Shown: positions 1-8,122, counted from the first letter of the stretch. The stretch: 64,000 nt of DNA from Flavobacterium sp. J27 (GCF_004303025.1 NZ_PJQW01000009.1:67327-131326); one strand, 5' to 3'. Numbers and translations are program-made. Notes: a model not told the origin generated them from the sequence alone.

Positions 1-814
1 CCAATAACAAACCAATCCCTAAGCACAAAACACACCATTTTCTTAACTTTACTTTTTGTAGCCAAATGGAATACCCAACAACAGGCAAAGAAAGCAAGCT
101 CATAAAATTTAATATCCCAAAGGATGCAGGTGACAATTGAAATAACACTAAACTAGTTCCAAAAAAAAGAAGTGGCAAATCTGAAAAATCTAACCAAGAT
201 GTTAATTTTGAACTATCCGATTTAATCACCGAATCGCAAGAGGTATGTTCGCTAAAGGAACATATTTTGGAAAGAACCCCTTCTGTTTTATTTAGTTTCT
301 CATCTATAACAGCTATTCCTAAAAACAAACCTACTGCACTAACTGCAAAATACAACAGGTAGAAAGGATTTACAATTGGAAGCTGAAATAAAAATAGTAT
401 AAGAAATAATATTCCTAATAAAACATATTTGTTATTTTTTATGGCTCCAGTTTGTATAGTCTTTGCAGTATCATTTGGTTCAATTGCTACAACAATGCCA
501 TTCCATTGTAATAAGAAAGAATCGATAGATAGTTTTTGTTTTACTCCCTTTTCTTTCTCAATAATAACTTCAGAATCTTTTTTGAGAACCAAAACAATCT
601 CATCTGAAACAACCGCTAAAAAACTATCAGGAAGTGCTTCAAACTGCTCTTTAGGTACTTGAGCCGCCACATTTTCAACTTGTAATAAATCTAACGAATC
701 AGTAACTGCATACAAGCTAGGATAATTAGGGTGAGATAAAAAAAGATTCTCAAAATCAGAACGCTCTTCCTTATAATGGTTTATTTGCAGAAATTTTTGT
801 ACTATCGAAATCAT
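1..814 (-). CDS. C39-like / vitamin K epoxide reductase (VKOR) family membrane protein, partial (3' end outside window)
   Basis: This reading frame is open from an ATG at 814 to the window edge, giving 271 residues with the C-terminus missing. Residues 1-115 resemble an inactive peptidase C39-like domain (HPNYPSLYAVTDSL near residue 28), without the catalytic cysteine of true C39 peptidases. Hydrophobic segments follow at about 132-150 and 152-170. Next come VKOR-type cysteines C185 and C193 in a loop and a membrane CxxC pair, C261 and C264 (KWCVLC). VKOR proteins form disulfides in the periplasm through quinones; family members in Bacteroidota often carry a thioredoxin-like domain further on, which here would lie outside the window. 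It follows a Cys-containing precursor peptide gene on the same strand, so I infer a role in oxidising or exporting that peptide. Recognition of the C39-like/VKOR architecture is firm; the substrate is inferred. Confidence 0.85.
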   Translation of the reverse strand, partial: MISIVQKFLQINHYKEERSDFENLFLSHPNYPSLYAVTDSLDLLQVENVAAQVPKEQFEALPDSFLAVVSDEIVLVLKKDSEVIIEKEKGVKQKLSIDSFLLQWNGIVVAIEPNDTAKTIQTGAIKNNKYVLLGILFLILFLFQLPIVNPFYLLYFAVSAVGLFLGIAVIDEKLNKTEGVLSKICSFSEHTSCDSVIKSDSSKLTSWLDFSDLPLLFFGTSLVLFQLSPASFGILNFMSLLSLPVVGYSIWLQKVKLRKWCVLCLGIGLLL

Positions 815-826
815 AAATAATAAATT

Positions 827-871
827 AAAAAAAGGATAGTATGCTTAGAAAATTAATACAATCTATCCTTT
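827..871 (-). terminator. Hairpin with T-tract between precursor peptide and VKOR gene (attenuator-like)
   Basis: On the minus strand AAAGGATAG (871-863) pairs with CTATCCTTT (839-831) across a loop of about 23 bases, and the T-run continues to 827. It lies after the peptide stop codon and just before the VKOR start, so it could lower expression of the downstream gene relative to the peptide. Confidence 0.55.
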
Positions 872-895
872 AACGTGTCATTTTGTTAGTGTATT

Positions 896-1054
896 TTATA
901 GAGATATTCTACATGGCTCTGCGCAAGCTAAACTATAATATTTACATTGATTTGTAGTAGGGTCAATGCAATCTTTTAATTGTCCTTTAATTACTTTTTG
1001 CTCTTTTTTTGACAAAACAGTAACTCCTTTCAAATTTAAAATCGATTTTTTCAT
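896..1054 (-). CDS. Double-glycine-leader-type Cys-rich precursor peptide (bacteriocin-like), 52 aa
   Basis: The start is ATG 1054 (MKKSILNLKG), which fits the family; an upstream in-frame ATG at 1078 would add only eight residues. Residues 1-24 read like the Bacteroidota leader that begins MKKSILNLKG, continues with a LSKKEQK block and ends at a Gly pair. Here the last position is G24-Q25 rather than GG. The putative core (about residues 26-52) holds four cysteines at 29, 37, 44 and 48 and a net mix of charged and aromatic residues. Leaders of this type are normally removed by C39-type peptidase/ABC exporters. The next gene on the strand is a C39-like/VKOR protein, consistent with a core that is disulfide bonded. 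Activity (antimicrobial, signal or other) cannot be told. Confidence 0.75.
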   Translation of the reverse strand: MKKSILNLKGVTVLSKKEQKVIKGQLKDCIDPTTNQCKYYSLACAEPCRISL

Positions 1055-1069
1055 AAATAATAGTATTAA

Positions 1070-1094
1070 ATGAGTCATCTTAATTAATGAGTCA
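1070..1094 (+). repeat. Two direct copies of ATGAGTCA upstream of the precursor peptide
   Basis: ATGAGTCA occurs at 1070-1077 and again at 1087-1094, 17 bases apart start to start. TGAGTCA is itself nearly palindromic. The pair lies 16-40 bases upstream of the peptide start, where an operator could sit. Chance occurrence is possible in such AT-rich DNA. Confidence 0.35.
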
Positions 1095-1159
1095 ATACTT
1101 ACAATACTACTAAATAAAAATTACATCTCTTTACAATAAATCTACCTAAAATGTTAAAT

Positions 1160-1951
1160 TCAAAAATCCCAATTATTATATTCTTTACTTGCCTCCAATT
1201 TGTTTTCTAGAGCATCATCCAGAGAAGGAAAAAAATCAATCTTAGTGATTTTTTCAATACTATCAACTGGTACAATAAAACTATACAAAGGCTTATTAGA
1301 ATCTTCATGAGGCACTAAAAAACCTATCATTTTCTTTTTATCTTTAGACAACAGCACTTTGTAAAAATAATCCGGTACTGCAACATTTTCATAACCAATT
1401 TTTTTTAAATTTCCCGATAAGACTCCTCCAGTTATTACATATATACTATCCTGTTTTTTTGCCCAATATCTCACTTTTTGTTCTAATCTATTCCAAATTC
1501 CAGCATTAAAATTATATTTCTGCGGTGCAATATTAGACGTTAAAAAAGTTTCTTTAAAATCTTCAAAAGAAGCTCTCCTATCTCCAGCTGGACATAAGTG
1601 CCCTTTATTATAACCTGATTTCTTATAATTTCGCCAATCAGCCGCTCCTGTCAAAATAGCATCATCAATCTGAAAATATGGCCTTTTATAATCATTATCC
1701 TTTATGTCAGAGGTTTTTAAAACATAAGCAACCCACTCCGCCTGTTCATAATCCTCGGAGTATGACAAAGTATAGGTTTCTTTCTTATAAACAGCTCCTG
1801 TAGTATTTGTAGGCAGGTAATTAAATCCAGAAAATTTATCTTGAACATCGACAGCTATAATTTCTGGCAATGTTTTTTCAGACAAAATCTCTCTACATGA
1901 CATTAGAGTTCCTAATACTATAATTAAGATTGAAAAACTGCTTTTACTCAT
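1160..1951 (-). CDS. DNA/RNA non-specific endonuclease, predicted lipoprotein
   Basis: A 263-residue protein of the NUC1/EndA nuclease superfamily. The catalytic segment reads YNKGHLCPAGDR, with the general-base histidine at about residue 118; the usual DRGH is here NKGH. A metal-binding region with Asn follows (NIAPQKYNFNAGIWNRLE, about 140-157). The N-terminus is a lipoprotein signal with the predicted lipid-attachment Cys at residue 19 (TLMSC), so it should be anchored in the envelope. Such enzymes degrade DNA and RNA, for nutrition or defence against foreign nucleic acid. It stands alone on the minus strand, divergent from the coiled-coil gene at 2001. The family call is firm; its biological role is unknown. 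Confidence 0.88.
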   Translation of the reverse strand: MSKSSFSILIIVLGTLMSCREILSEKTLPEIIAVDVQDKFSGFNYLPTNTTGAVYKKETYTLSYSEDYEQAEWVAYVLKTSDIKDNDYKRPYFQIDDAILTGAADWRNYKKSGYNKGHLCPAGDRRASFEDFKETFLTSNIAPQKYNFNAGIWNRLEQKVRYWAKKQDSIYVITGGVLSGNLKKIGYENVAVPDYFYKVLLSKDKKKMIGFLVPHEDSNKPLYSFIVPVDSIEKITKIDFFPSLDDALENKLEASKEYNNWDF

Positions 1952-1967
1952 TTTATACGCTTTTAAT

Positions 1968-1975
1968 TATCTTTG
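1968..1975 (+). promoter_or_regulatory. Bacteroidota -7 promoter element (TATCTTTG)
   Basis: TATCTTTG matches the TAnnTTTG consensus and sits 26 bases before the ATG of the coiled-coil gene at 2001. No clear -33 TTTG was seen at the usual spacing. Confidence 0.55.
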
Positions 1976-2000
1976 CTTATATAAAATTAAATAAAAAGAT

Positions 2001-2537
2001 ATGAAAACCAAATCATTACTATTACTACTATTTTTATTTGGAATGCAATTCGCAATGTCTCAACAAATTAAGGATTCGATTTCCACAACAAAAGTAAAGA
2101 CAGAAAAAGAAATAGAATTAGAAAAAGCTCAACTTAAAGCAGAAAAAAATCGATTGAAAGCAGAAGAAAAAGCAGAAAAAGACAGAATAAAAGCAGAAAA
2201 AGAAAAGGAAAAAGTCGAGAAAGAGAGAGAAAAAGCAGAAAAAGACAGAAAAAAAGCAGAGAAGAAAAGAGAAAAAAAAGAGAAAGAAGCAGAGAAAGCA
2301 AAAGAAAAAAGAAAAGAAGCAAAAAAAGATGTTGCTAAAATTAAAGATAAAATATCAAGTCAAAAAAAAGAGATTGAAAAAGAAAGATTGAAATTTGAAA
2401 AAGACCAAATGAAAGGCAAATTAAGCCCAAATGATGAATTAAAAAGAAAAGAAAAGATTGTAAAGAAAGAAGAAAACCTCCGCAAATTACAATCTAATCT
2501 TGAAAAAGCAGAAAAAAAATTATCTAAATTAGATTAA
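2001..2537 (+). CDS. Secreted Lys/Glu-rich coiled-coil protein of unknown function
   Basis: The 178-residue product begins with a clear signal peptide (about residues 1-20, ending AMSQQ). The rest is almost only Lys, Glu, Ala, Arg and Asp in heptad-like runs such as AEKDRKKAEKKREK. This predicts one long charged helix or coiled coil in the periplasm from residue about 30 to the end. It has no enzymatic motif that I can recognise. The composition makes similarity searches unreliable. The long antisense frame over 2134-2322 is a by-product of the purine-rich strand. The gene is monocistronic and ends in a strong hairpin shared with rpmA. Confidence 0.75.
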   Translation: MKTKSLLLLLFLFGMQFAMSQQIKDSISTTKVKTEKEIELEKAQLKAEKNRLKAEEKAEKDRIKAEKEKEKVEKEREKAEKDRKKAEKKREKKEKEAEKAKEKRKEAKKDVAKIKDKISSQKKEIEKERLKFEKDQMKGKLSPNDELKRKEKIVKKEENLRKLQSNLEKAEKKLSKLD

Positions 2538-2544
2538 TTTAAAA

Positions 2545-2577
2545 ATAAAAAAACCAGCTAATTAGCTGGTTTTTTTA
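2545..2577. terminator. Bidirectional terminator between coiled-coil gene and rpmA
   Basis: AAACCAGCTAA/TTAGCTGGTTT is a perfect inverted repeat (2551-2572) flanked by A-runs on the left and T-runs on the right, so it can stop transcription from both converging genes. Confidence 0.9.
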
Positions 2578-2596
2578 TTGTAATAAGATTAAATTA

Positions 2597-2857
2597 TTAT
2601 GCTTCAAAAGAAACAATTGAAACATATGATTTATTATCTTTTTTCTTTTGAAATTGTACAACACCGTCAACTTTAGCGTGTAAAGTATGATCTTTACCCA
2701 TGTAAACATTTTCACCTGGATTGTGTTTAGAACCTCTTTGTCTAACAATGATGTTACCAGCAATTGCAGCTTGTCCACCATAAATCTTAACGCCTAAACG
2801 TTTCGATTCTGATTCTCTACCATTCTTAGAACTACCGACACCTTTCTTGTGAGCCAT
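2597..2857 (-). CDS. rpmA: 50S ribosomal protein L27 (bL27)
   Basis: An 86-residue protein beginning [16 protein letters not shown] with the conserved L27 features: the basic N-terminal tail that reaches the peptidyl-transferase centre, [14 protein letters not shown], the P(G)ENV-MGKDHTL segment, and a C-terminal YVSIV strand. Length is typical. The N-terminus starts directly with MAHKK and has no cleavable extension of the Firmicutes kind. It lies 32 bases downstream of rplU on the same strand, the universal rplU-rpmA order, and ends at the bidirectional terminator. Confidence 0.98.
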   Translation of the reverse strand: MAHKKGVGSSKNGRESESKRLGVKIYGGQAAIAGNIIVRQRGSKHNPGENVYMGKDHTLHAKVDGVVQFQKKKDNKSYVSIVSFEA

Positions 2858-2889
2858 GACGTTTTAAGTTTTATTTGTTAATAATAGAA

Positions 2890-3564
2890 TTAAACAGCTT
2901 TACCTCCGTTTAATTCGTCTTGTAATTTTTGTAATTCATCCCACTTCTCATCAGCAGCTAATTGCGCTTGTTGACCCCATGTTGTAGGATCTAAATGAGA
3001 GAGTTTTGAAGTTGAAGCATCTAGGATTTCTTTTACAGAATCTGCGCTTGCTTTTGCTAATTTAGCAAAAGTATCAATTCCAGCTGCAACTAAAGCCTCA
3101 GCAGCCTTAGGTCCTATACCTTCAATTTTCTTTAAATCATCACCTTTTTTAGAAGCTTTTGCTTTTGGAGCTGCTTTTTCTGCTACTGGAGCATCTGCTG
3201 TTTTCTCTGCTTTTGGAGCCGTTTCTTTTTTAGGTGCTGCTTTTTTACTTCCAGAAGCAACAATTCCCTCAATAATAATTTGAGTTAATGATTGTCTGTG
3301 ACCGTTTTTCTTTTTGAATCCTTTTCTTCTTTTCTTTTTGAAAACGATTACTTTATCACCTTTAAGGTGTTTTAAGATTTTTGCCTCTACAGAAGCTCCA
3401 TCTATAGCTGGGGCGCCTAGAGTTACAGTACCATTATCGTCTAATAAAAGAACTTTATCAAAAGAAACTTTGTTTCCTTCTTCTTCTCCTAAACGGTGTA
3501 CATAAACCTTTTGGTCTTTGCTTACTTTAAATTGTTGCCCTGCTATCTCTACGATTGCATACAT
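2890..3564 (-). CDS. rplU: 50S ribosomal protein L21 (bL21) with C-terminal helix-hairpin-helix extension
   Basis: Residues 1 to about 103 are a complete bL21 (MYAIVEIAGQQFKVSKDQ; KKRRKGFKKKNGHRQSLTQI), which binds 23S rRNA. The protein continues to 224 residues. After an Ala/Lys/Pro-rich linker (about 105-143) comes a helix-hairpin-helix-type domain, LKKIEGIGPKAAEALVAAGI, followed by a helical tail. Standard L21 is about 103 residues, so the protein is more than doubled. Similar long L21 proteins are known to me from Flavobacteriia, so the extension is lineage-specific rather than an assembly error. The function of the tail, perhaps rRNA or DNA contact, is unknown. A promoter element lies just upstream. 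Confidence 0.96.
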   Translation of the reverse strand: MYAIVEIAGQQFKVSKDQKVYVHRLGEEEGNKVSFDKVLLLDDNGTVTLGAPAIDGASVEAKILKHLKGDKVIVFKKKRRKGFKKKNGHRQSLTQIIIEGIVASGSKKAAPKKETAPKAEKTADAPVAEKAAPKAKASKKGDDLKKIEGIGPKAAEALVAAGIDTFAKLAKASADSVKEILDASTSKLSHLDPTTWGQQAQLAADEKWDELQKLQDELNGGKAV

Positions 3565-3597
3565 ACGAATATGAATTTAGTTAATTTTTCAAGTGTG

Positions 3598-3630
3598 CAA
3601 ATATACAACAATTTATTATTCAAGCAACAA
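3598..3630 (-). promoter_or_regulatory. Promoter of rplU-rpmA (TATATTTG with upstream TTG)
   Basis: On the minus strand TATATTTG (3605-3598) fits the Bacteroidota -7 element. TTG triplets at 3630-3628 and 3627-3625 lie 22 and 19 bases upstream, the expected place of the -33 element. The rplU start is 33 bases downstream. Confidence 0.7.
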
Positions 3631-3742
3631 GTACTATTATTTTTTTACAATTAAACACAATTAGTAGATTTTTTTATAAACATAGTGTAACATATTACAA
3701 AGAAAACAGACAAATAGAAAAAAATAACTCAAATATTAACAT

Positions 3743-5068
3743 ATGAAAAAATCTTTAATGGCTTTGAGTACTGCACTTCTTATAGGCGGGTCAACTTACG
3801 CCCAAAAAGTAACATTTGATGAATATGATCTAGACAACGGACTTCACGTTGTTCTTCATCAAGATAATTCCGCTCCCGTGGTTATTACATCAGTGATGTA
3901 CCATGTAGGAGCAAAAGATGAACAACCAAACCGTACTGGTTTTGCTCATTTTTTCGAACATTTATTATTTGAAGGAACTAAAAATATCGAACGCGGAGAG
4001 TGGTTTAAATTAGTAACTGCCAATGGTGGTAACAATAATGCAAATACTACAGACGACAGAACGTATTATTATGAAGTTTTTCCTTCAAACAATTTAGAAC
4101 TTGCCATTTGGATGGAATCGGAAAGATTAATGCATCCGGTAATCAATCAAATTGGTGTCGATACACAAAACGAAGTCGTTAAAGAAGAGAAACGTTTACG
4201 TGTAGACAATCAGCCTTACGGAAACATATTCAAAGCTGTAAAAGAGAATATGTTCAAAGTACACCCATACCGTTGGACAACTATTGGTGAGATGGAACAT
4301 TTAGATGCGGCTACTTTAGAAGAATTCCAAGCATTTAATAAAAAATTCTACATTCCTAATAATGCTGTTCTTGTTGTTGCAGGTCAATTTGATAAAGAAA
4401 ATGCTAAAAAATGGATTAAAGAATATTTTGGACCAATTAAAAAAGGACCCGCAGTTGAGCGCAAAACGTACACTGAGGCACCTATTACCAAAGAATTCAG
4501 AACAACTTGGGAAGACCCTAATGTTCAGTTACCAATGGTATTAGCTACTTACAGAACACCTTCAATGAAAACGCGTGATGCTAGAGTATTAGACATGATA
4601 TCATCTTACTTATCTGATGGAAAAAGTTCAAAATTATACAAGAAATTAGTAGACGATAAAAAAATGGCTTTACAAGCTGGAGCTTTTAACAATAGCCAAG
4701 AAGATTACGGAATGTATTTAATTTACGGAATTCCAATGCAAGGCAAAACTTCTGATGATTTAATTAAAGAAATTGATGAAGAAATTGTAAAAGTTCAAAC
4801 CGATTTAATTTCTGAAAAAGACTACGAAAAATTACAAAACAAATTTGAAAATCAATATGTAAATAGTAATTCAAGTGTAGAAGGAATCGCAAATAACTTG
4901 GCAACATATTATTTATTATATGGAGATATCAATTTAATTAATACCGAAATTGACATTTATCGTTCGATTACTAGAGAGGAAATTAGAGAAGTAGCTAAAA
5001 AATATTTAAATCCAAATCAACGAATGATTTTAGATTATATTCCAGCTAAAGATAAAACTCAAAACTAA
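3743..5068 (+). CDS. M16 family zinc metallopeptidase (active subunit)
   Basis: A 441-residue pitrilysin-type peptidase. A signal peptide (residues 1-20, ending TYAQ) sends it to the periplasm. The inverted zinc motif HFFEH is at residues 69-73, and the downstream glutamate region NEVVKEEKR supplies the third zinc ligand. The two-domain half (about 220 residues each) is seen, with TWEDPNVQLPM marking the second domain. Processing-peptidase-like M16B enzymes work as two chains, and the next gene, 8 bases downstream, encodes the partner without a zinc motif. Together they likely clear peptides in the periplasm; substrates are unknown. Confidence 0.93.
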   Translation: MKKSLMALSTALLIGGSTYAQKVTFDEYDLDNGLHVVLHQDNSAPVVITSVMYHVGAKDEQPNRTGFAHFFEHLLFEGTKNIERGEWFKLVTANGGNNNANTTDDRTYYYEVFPSNNLELAIWMESERLMHPVINQIGVDTQNEVVKEEKRLRVDNQPYGNIFKAVKENMFKVHPYRWTTIGEMEHLDAATLEEFQAFNKKFYIPNNAVLVVAGQFDKENAKKWIKEYFGPIKKGPAVERKTYTEAPITKEFRTTWEDPNVQLPMVLATYRTPSMKTRDARVLDMISSYLSDGKSSKLYKKLVDDKKMALQAGAFNNSQEDYGMYLIYGIPMQGKTSDDLIKEIDEEIVKVQTDLISEKDYEKLQNKFENQYVNSNSSVEGIANNLATYYLLYGDINLINTEIDIYRSITREEIREVAKKYLNPNQRMILDYIPAKDKTQN

Positions 5069-5076
5069 AATTGAAG

Positions 5077-7131
5077 ATGAAAAAAATAGTATATATTGCA
5101 GCAAGTTTGTTTTTAACAATTACTATGCAAGCTCAAGACAGACCACAACCAAAACCAGGACCAGCACCTACCATTAATATTAAAAAACCAGAAAGTTTTA
5201 CTTTAAAAAATGGTTTAAAAGTGTTAATCGTTGAAAATCATAAATTACCTAGAGTTTCCTACACTTTAACATTAGACAACACACCTTATGCTGAAGGAAA
5301 CAAAAAAGGAGTGTCAAGTATTTTAAGTGCAATGATTGGAAATGGTACTACAACTACCTCAAAAGATGCATTTAATGAAGAAATTGATTTCTTAGGCGCT
5401 AATATTAATTTCTGGAGTGAAGGCGCTTCAGCTAATGGTCTTTCAAGATATTCGAAAAGATTATTAGAATTAATGGCTGACGGAAGTTTAAATCCAATTT
5501 TTGTACAAGAAGAATTTGACAAAGAAGTTGCCAAAACAATAGAAGGTTTAAAAGCGGATGAAAAAAGCGTAACTTCTATCGCTAGAAGAGTAGAAAGTGC
5601 TTTAACTTATGGTAAAAACCACTATAACGGGGAATATGTTACTGAAGAAACATTAAAAAACATTACTCTTGACGACGTAAAACTAAACTACAACACATAC
5701 TTTGTTCCTGGAAACGCTTACTTAGTAATTGTAGGAGATGTTAATATAAAAGAAACCAAAAAAGAAGTAGAGCGTTTATTTGGCAAATGGAAAAAAGCAA
5801 CAGCTCCTTCTTTAACTTATTCTGAACCAGTAGATGTACAATACAGTCAAATCAACTTTATTGATGTACCAAATGCCGTTCAATCAGAAATTGCGGTGGT
5901 AAATCTTTCTAAATTAAAAATGACCGACAAAGATTACTTTGCTGCTATTTTAGCCAACCAAATCTTAGGTGGTGGTGGTGAAGGAAGGTTATTTTTAAAC
6001 CTTCGCGAAGCACATGGATGGACTTATGGTTCTTATTCTAGTTTAGGTTCTGGAAAATATATTAACAAATTCCGTTCTGGCGCTGCTGTTAGAAATGCAG
6101 TTACAGATAGTGCTGTAGTGGAAATATTTAACGAATTAAAAAAGATTAGAACAGATTTAGTTTCTGATGAAGAGTTACGTAATGCTAAAGCAAAATATGT
6201 AGGAAACTTTGTCATGCAAATTGAAAAACCTACAACAGTAGCACGTTATGCTTTAAACAAAGAAACACAAGGTCTTCCAGATGATTTTTACGAAAACTAC
6301 ATTAAAAACATTAATGCAGTAACTGCTGAAGACATTAGAAATGCCGCTCAAAAATACTTTTTAGCAGACAATTCAAGAGTAGTTATAGTAGGTAAAGCGT
6401 CTGAAGTATTACCTTCATTAGAAGCTATGAGCAAAAAACAAAAATTACCTATCTTCTACTTTGATAAATTTGGTAATAAAGCAGAAAAACCAGTAGTTAA
6501 AAAAGAAATACCAGCTGGTGTTACCGCTCAATCTGTAATTAAAAAGCACATTGATGCCATTGGTGGCGAAAAAGCGTTACAAAATGTTAAATCAATTGTA
6601 ACAATTTCTACTGGAACTATTCAAGGAACACCTCTTGAACTTGTTGTGAAGCAAACTTCAAATCATAAAATGGCTACAGAAATGAAGGCTATGGGAATGA
6701 CCATGATGAAACAAGTTGTAAATGATAAAGGAGCCTACATGGAGCAACAAGGACAAAGAAAAGACATTACTGGAGATGATTTAAAAGAAATGCAAAGTGC
6801 TGCTGGAACTTTTAAAGAATTAAATTTATTAAACGATAAAGAAATTGTTTTGTCTGGAATGGAAGCCATAAACGGAGAAGATGCGTATGCAATCAAAAAA
6901 GGAAAAACAACTTATTATTACAATGCAAATTCTGGTTTAAAAGTTGCTGAAGCAAGAGAAATGGAACAAGCTGGTCAAAAAATGACACAAACAACATATT
7001 TCCAAGATTACAAAGATGTAAAAGGAATTAAATTCCCTTACAAAACGATTTTAAATGTAGGGATGGAAATCGAATTAACCACTTCAGAAGTAAAGATCAA
7101 CGAAGGTGTTACTGATAAAGATTTTGAATAA
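5077..7131 (+). CDS. M16 family peptidase-like partner, no HxxEH, with extra C-terminal domain
   Basis: I use ATG 5077 (MKKIVYIAASLFL, signal peptide) rather than a TTG six bases earlier. The product has 684 residues. Residues about 35-470 form the M16 pair of domains, but where HxxEH should be the sequence reads GVSSILSAMIGNGT, so it cannot bind catalytic zinc. LGGGGEGRLFLNLREAHGWTYG is the conserved substrate-binding R/Y region of inactive M16B partners. Residues about 485-684 add a beta-rich domain (QSVIKKHIDAIGGEKALQNV and following) resembling lipoprotein-carrier-like folds found after Bacteroidota M16 proteins. It is co-transcribed with the active subunit and ends in a strong terminator. 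Confidence 0.92.
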   Translation: MKKIVYIAASLFLTITMQAQDRPQPKPGPAPTINIKKPESFTLKNGLKVLIVENHKLPRVSYTLTLDNTPYAEGNKKGVSSILSAMIGNGTTTTSKDAFNEEIDFLGANINFWSEGASANGLSRYSKRLLELMADGSLNPIFVQEEFDKEVAKTIEGLKADEKSVTSIARRVESALTYGKNHYNGEYVTEETLKNITLDDVKLNYNTYFVPGNAYLVIVGDVNIKETKKEVERLFGKWKKATAPSLTYSEPVDVQYSQINFIDVPNAVQSEIAVVNLSKLKMTDKDYFAAILANQILGGGGEGRLFLNLREAHGWTYGSYSSLGSGKYINKFRSGAAVRNAVTDSAVVEIFNELKKIRTDLVSDEELRNAKAKYVGNFVMQIEKPTTVARYALNKETQGLPDDFYENYIKNINAVTAEDIRNAAQKYFLADNSRVVIVGKASEVLPSLEAMSKKQKLPIFYFDKFGNKAEKPVVKKEIPAGVTAQSVIKKHIDAIGGEKALQNVKSIVTISTGTIQGTPLELVVKQTSNHKMATEMKAMGMTMMKQVVNDKGAYMEQQGQRKDITGDDLKEMQSAAGTFKELNLLNDKEIVLSGMEAINGEDAYAIKKGKTTYYYNANSGLKVAEAREMEQAGQKMTQTTYFQDYKDVKGIKFPYKTILNVGMEIELTTSEVKINEGVTDKDFE

Positions 7132-7150
7132 TTTTATATTCTAAAAATTA

Positions 7151-7180
7151 AAAAGCTCTCAATTAATTGAGAGCTTTTTT
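7151..7180. terminator. Bidirectional terminator between M16 operon and EamA gene
   Basis: AAAAGCTCTCAATT/AATTGAGAGCTTTT forms a perfect inverted repeat at 7151-7178 with T-run on the plus strand and A-run on its left side. Confidence 0.9.
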
Positions 7181-7185
7181 TATAA

Positions 7186-8061
7186 TCAATTATTTTTTCT
7201 ACTCGACAAATACACCCCAAAAAGCACTATAAATGCTCCGCATGCTTGAATAAAATTCAAACTTTCATTCATAAATAAATAACCTAACAAAATAGCCACA
7301 ACTGGTATTATATAAGTAACTGAAGCAGCAAAAACTGGAGAAGACAACTGTATTAATCTAAAAAATAAAATATTTGAAAGACCTGTACCAACAACACCTA
7401 AAACAGCAATATAACCTAATGAAGTAATTACTTTTTCCTGAGCAACAATACCAAAGAAATCTGAGAAATACAATACGAATAGCGCTGGAATAAAAATAAT
7501 AACAAAGTTACCTGTACTAATTGCCAAAGGCTTTATGTCTGATAAATATTTTTTAATCAAATTTACATTGATTCCATAAAACAAAGACGCTAATAAAATC
7601 AACAAGGCGTAATAATAATTTTCCGTAGTATTACTTCCTTCTCCAAACAACACCAGTAATAAACATCCGATAAACCCTATAACTACTCCAAAAACCTGCC
7701 TTCTTTGCACACTTGTTCCAAAAAACAAAAGCCCCACAATAAGCGTATTTAGAGGTGTTAAAGAATTTAAGATCGAACTTACAGACCCATCAATTTTAGA
7801 CAATGCCAAAGCAAACAAATACACTGGAAAAAAAGTACCACATAAAGAAGTGAGTGCAATATATTTCCATTTATGCAATGGAATTTTATACAATTCTTTG
7901 AAACCAACAATGATTAGAAATAAACCAGCAAACAAAATCCTTAAGCTTCCCATTTGTACTGAATTTACACCTTTTAAGCCTAGTTGCATTAGTATGAAAG
8001 AACTTCCCCAAACGCAACCTAAAAACGCCAACAAATACCATTTTGTATTATTATTTCCCAT
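7186..8061 (-). CDS. EamA/DMT family transporter (10-TM)
   Basis: I choose ATG 8061 (MGNNNTKWYLLAFLG); the longer frame from 8082 starts at TTG and adds seven residues not typical of the family. The product of 291 residues has ten hydrophobic segments in two EamA halves, the first opening with CVWGSSFILMQLGLK and the second with ILLASLFYGINVNLIKKYL. The last helix is ACGAFIVLFGVYLSS. Drug/metabolite transporters move amino acids, metabolites or nucleotides across the inner membrane; the substrate cannot be told. It stands alone, convergent to the M16 operon and divergent from the HMA lipoprotein. Confidence 0.92.
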   Translation of the reverse strand: MGNNNTKWYLLAFLGCVWGSSFILMQLGLKGVNSVQMGSLRILFAGLFLIIVGFKELYKIPLHKWKYIALTSLCGTFFPVYLFALALSKIDGSVSSILNSLTPLNTLIVGLLFFGTSVQRRQVFGVVIGFIGCLLLVLFGEGSNTTENYYYALLILLASLFYGINVNLIKKYLSDIKPLAISTGNFVIIFIPALFVLYFSDFFGIVAQEKVITSLGYIAVLGVVGTGLSNILFFRLIQLSSPVFAASVTYIIPVVAILLGYLFMNESLNFIQACGAFIVLFGVYLSSRKNN

Positions 8062-8122
8062 AAAAAATATTTTGTAGTTCAAAATTCATATTTTATTTTA
8101 ACTTAACCATCATTTTTTTATA

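Noticed and set aside
429..662. Plus-strand frame of 77 codons
   Set aside because: It is antisense to the VKOR gene, which has clear domain motifs on the minus strand.
2134..2322. Minus-strand Leu/Phe/Ser-rich frame
   Set aside because: It is the complement of the Lys/Glu-rich coiled-coil gene and reflects its base composition.
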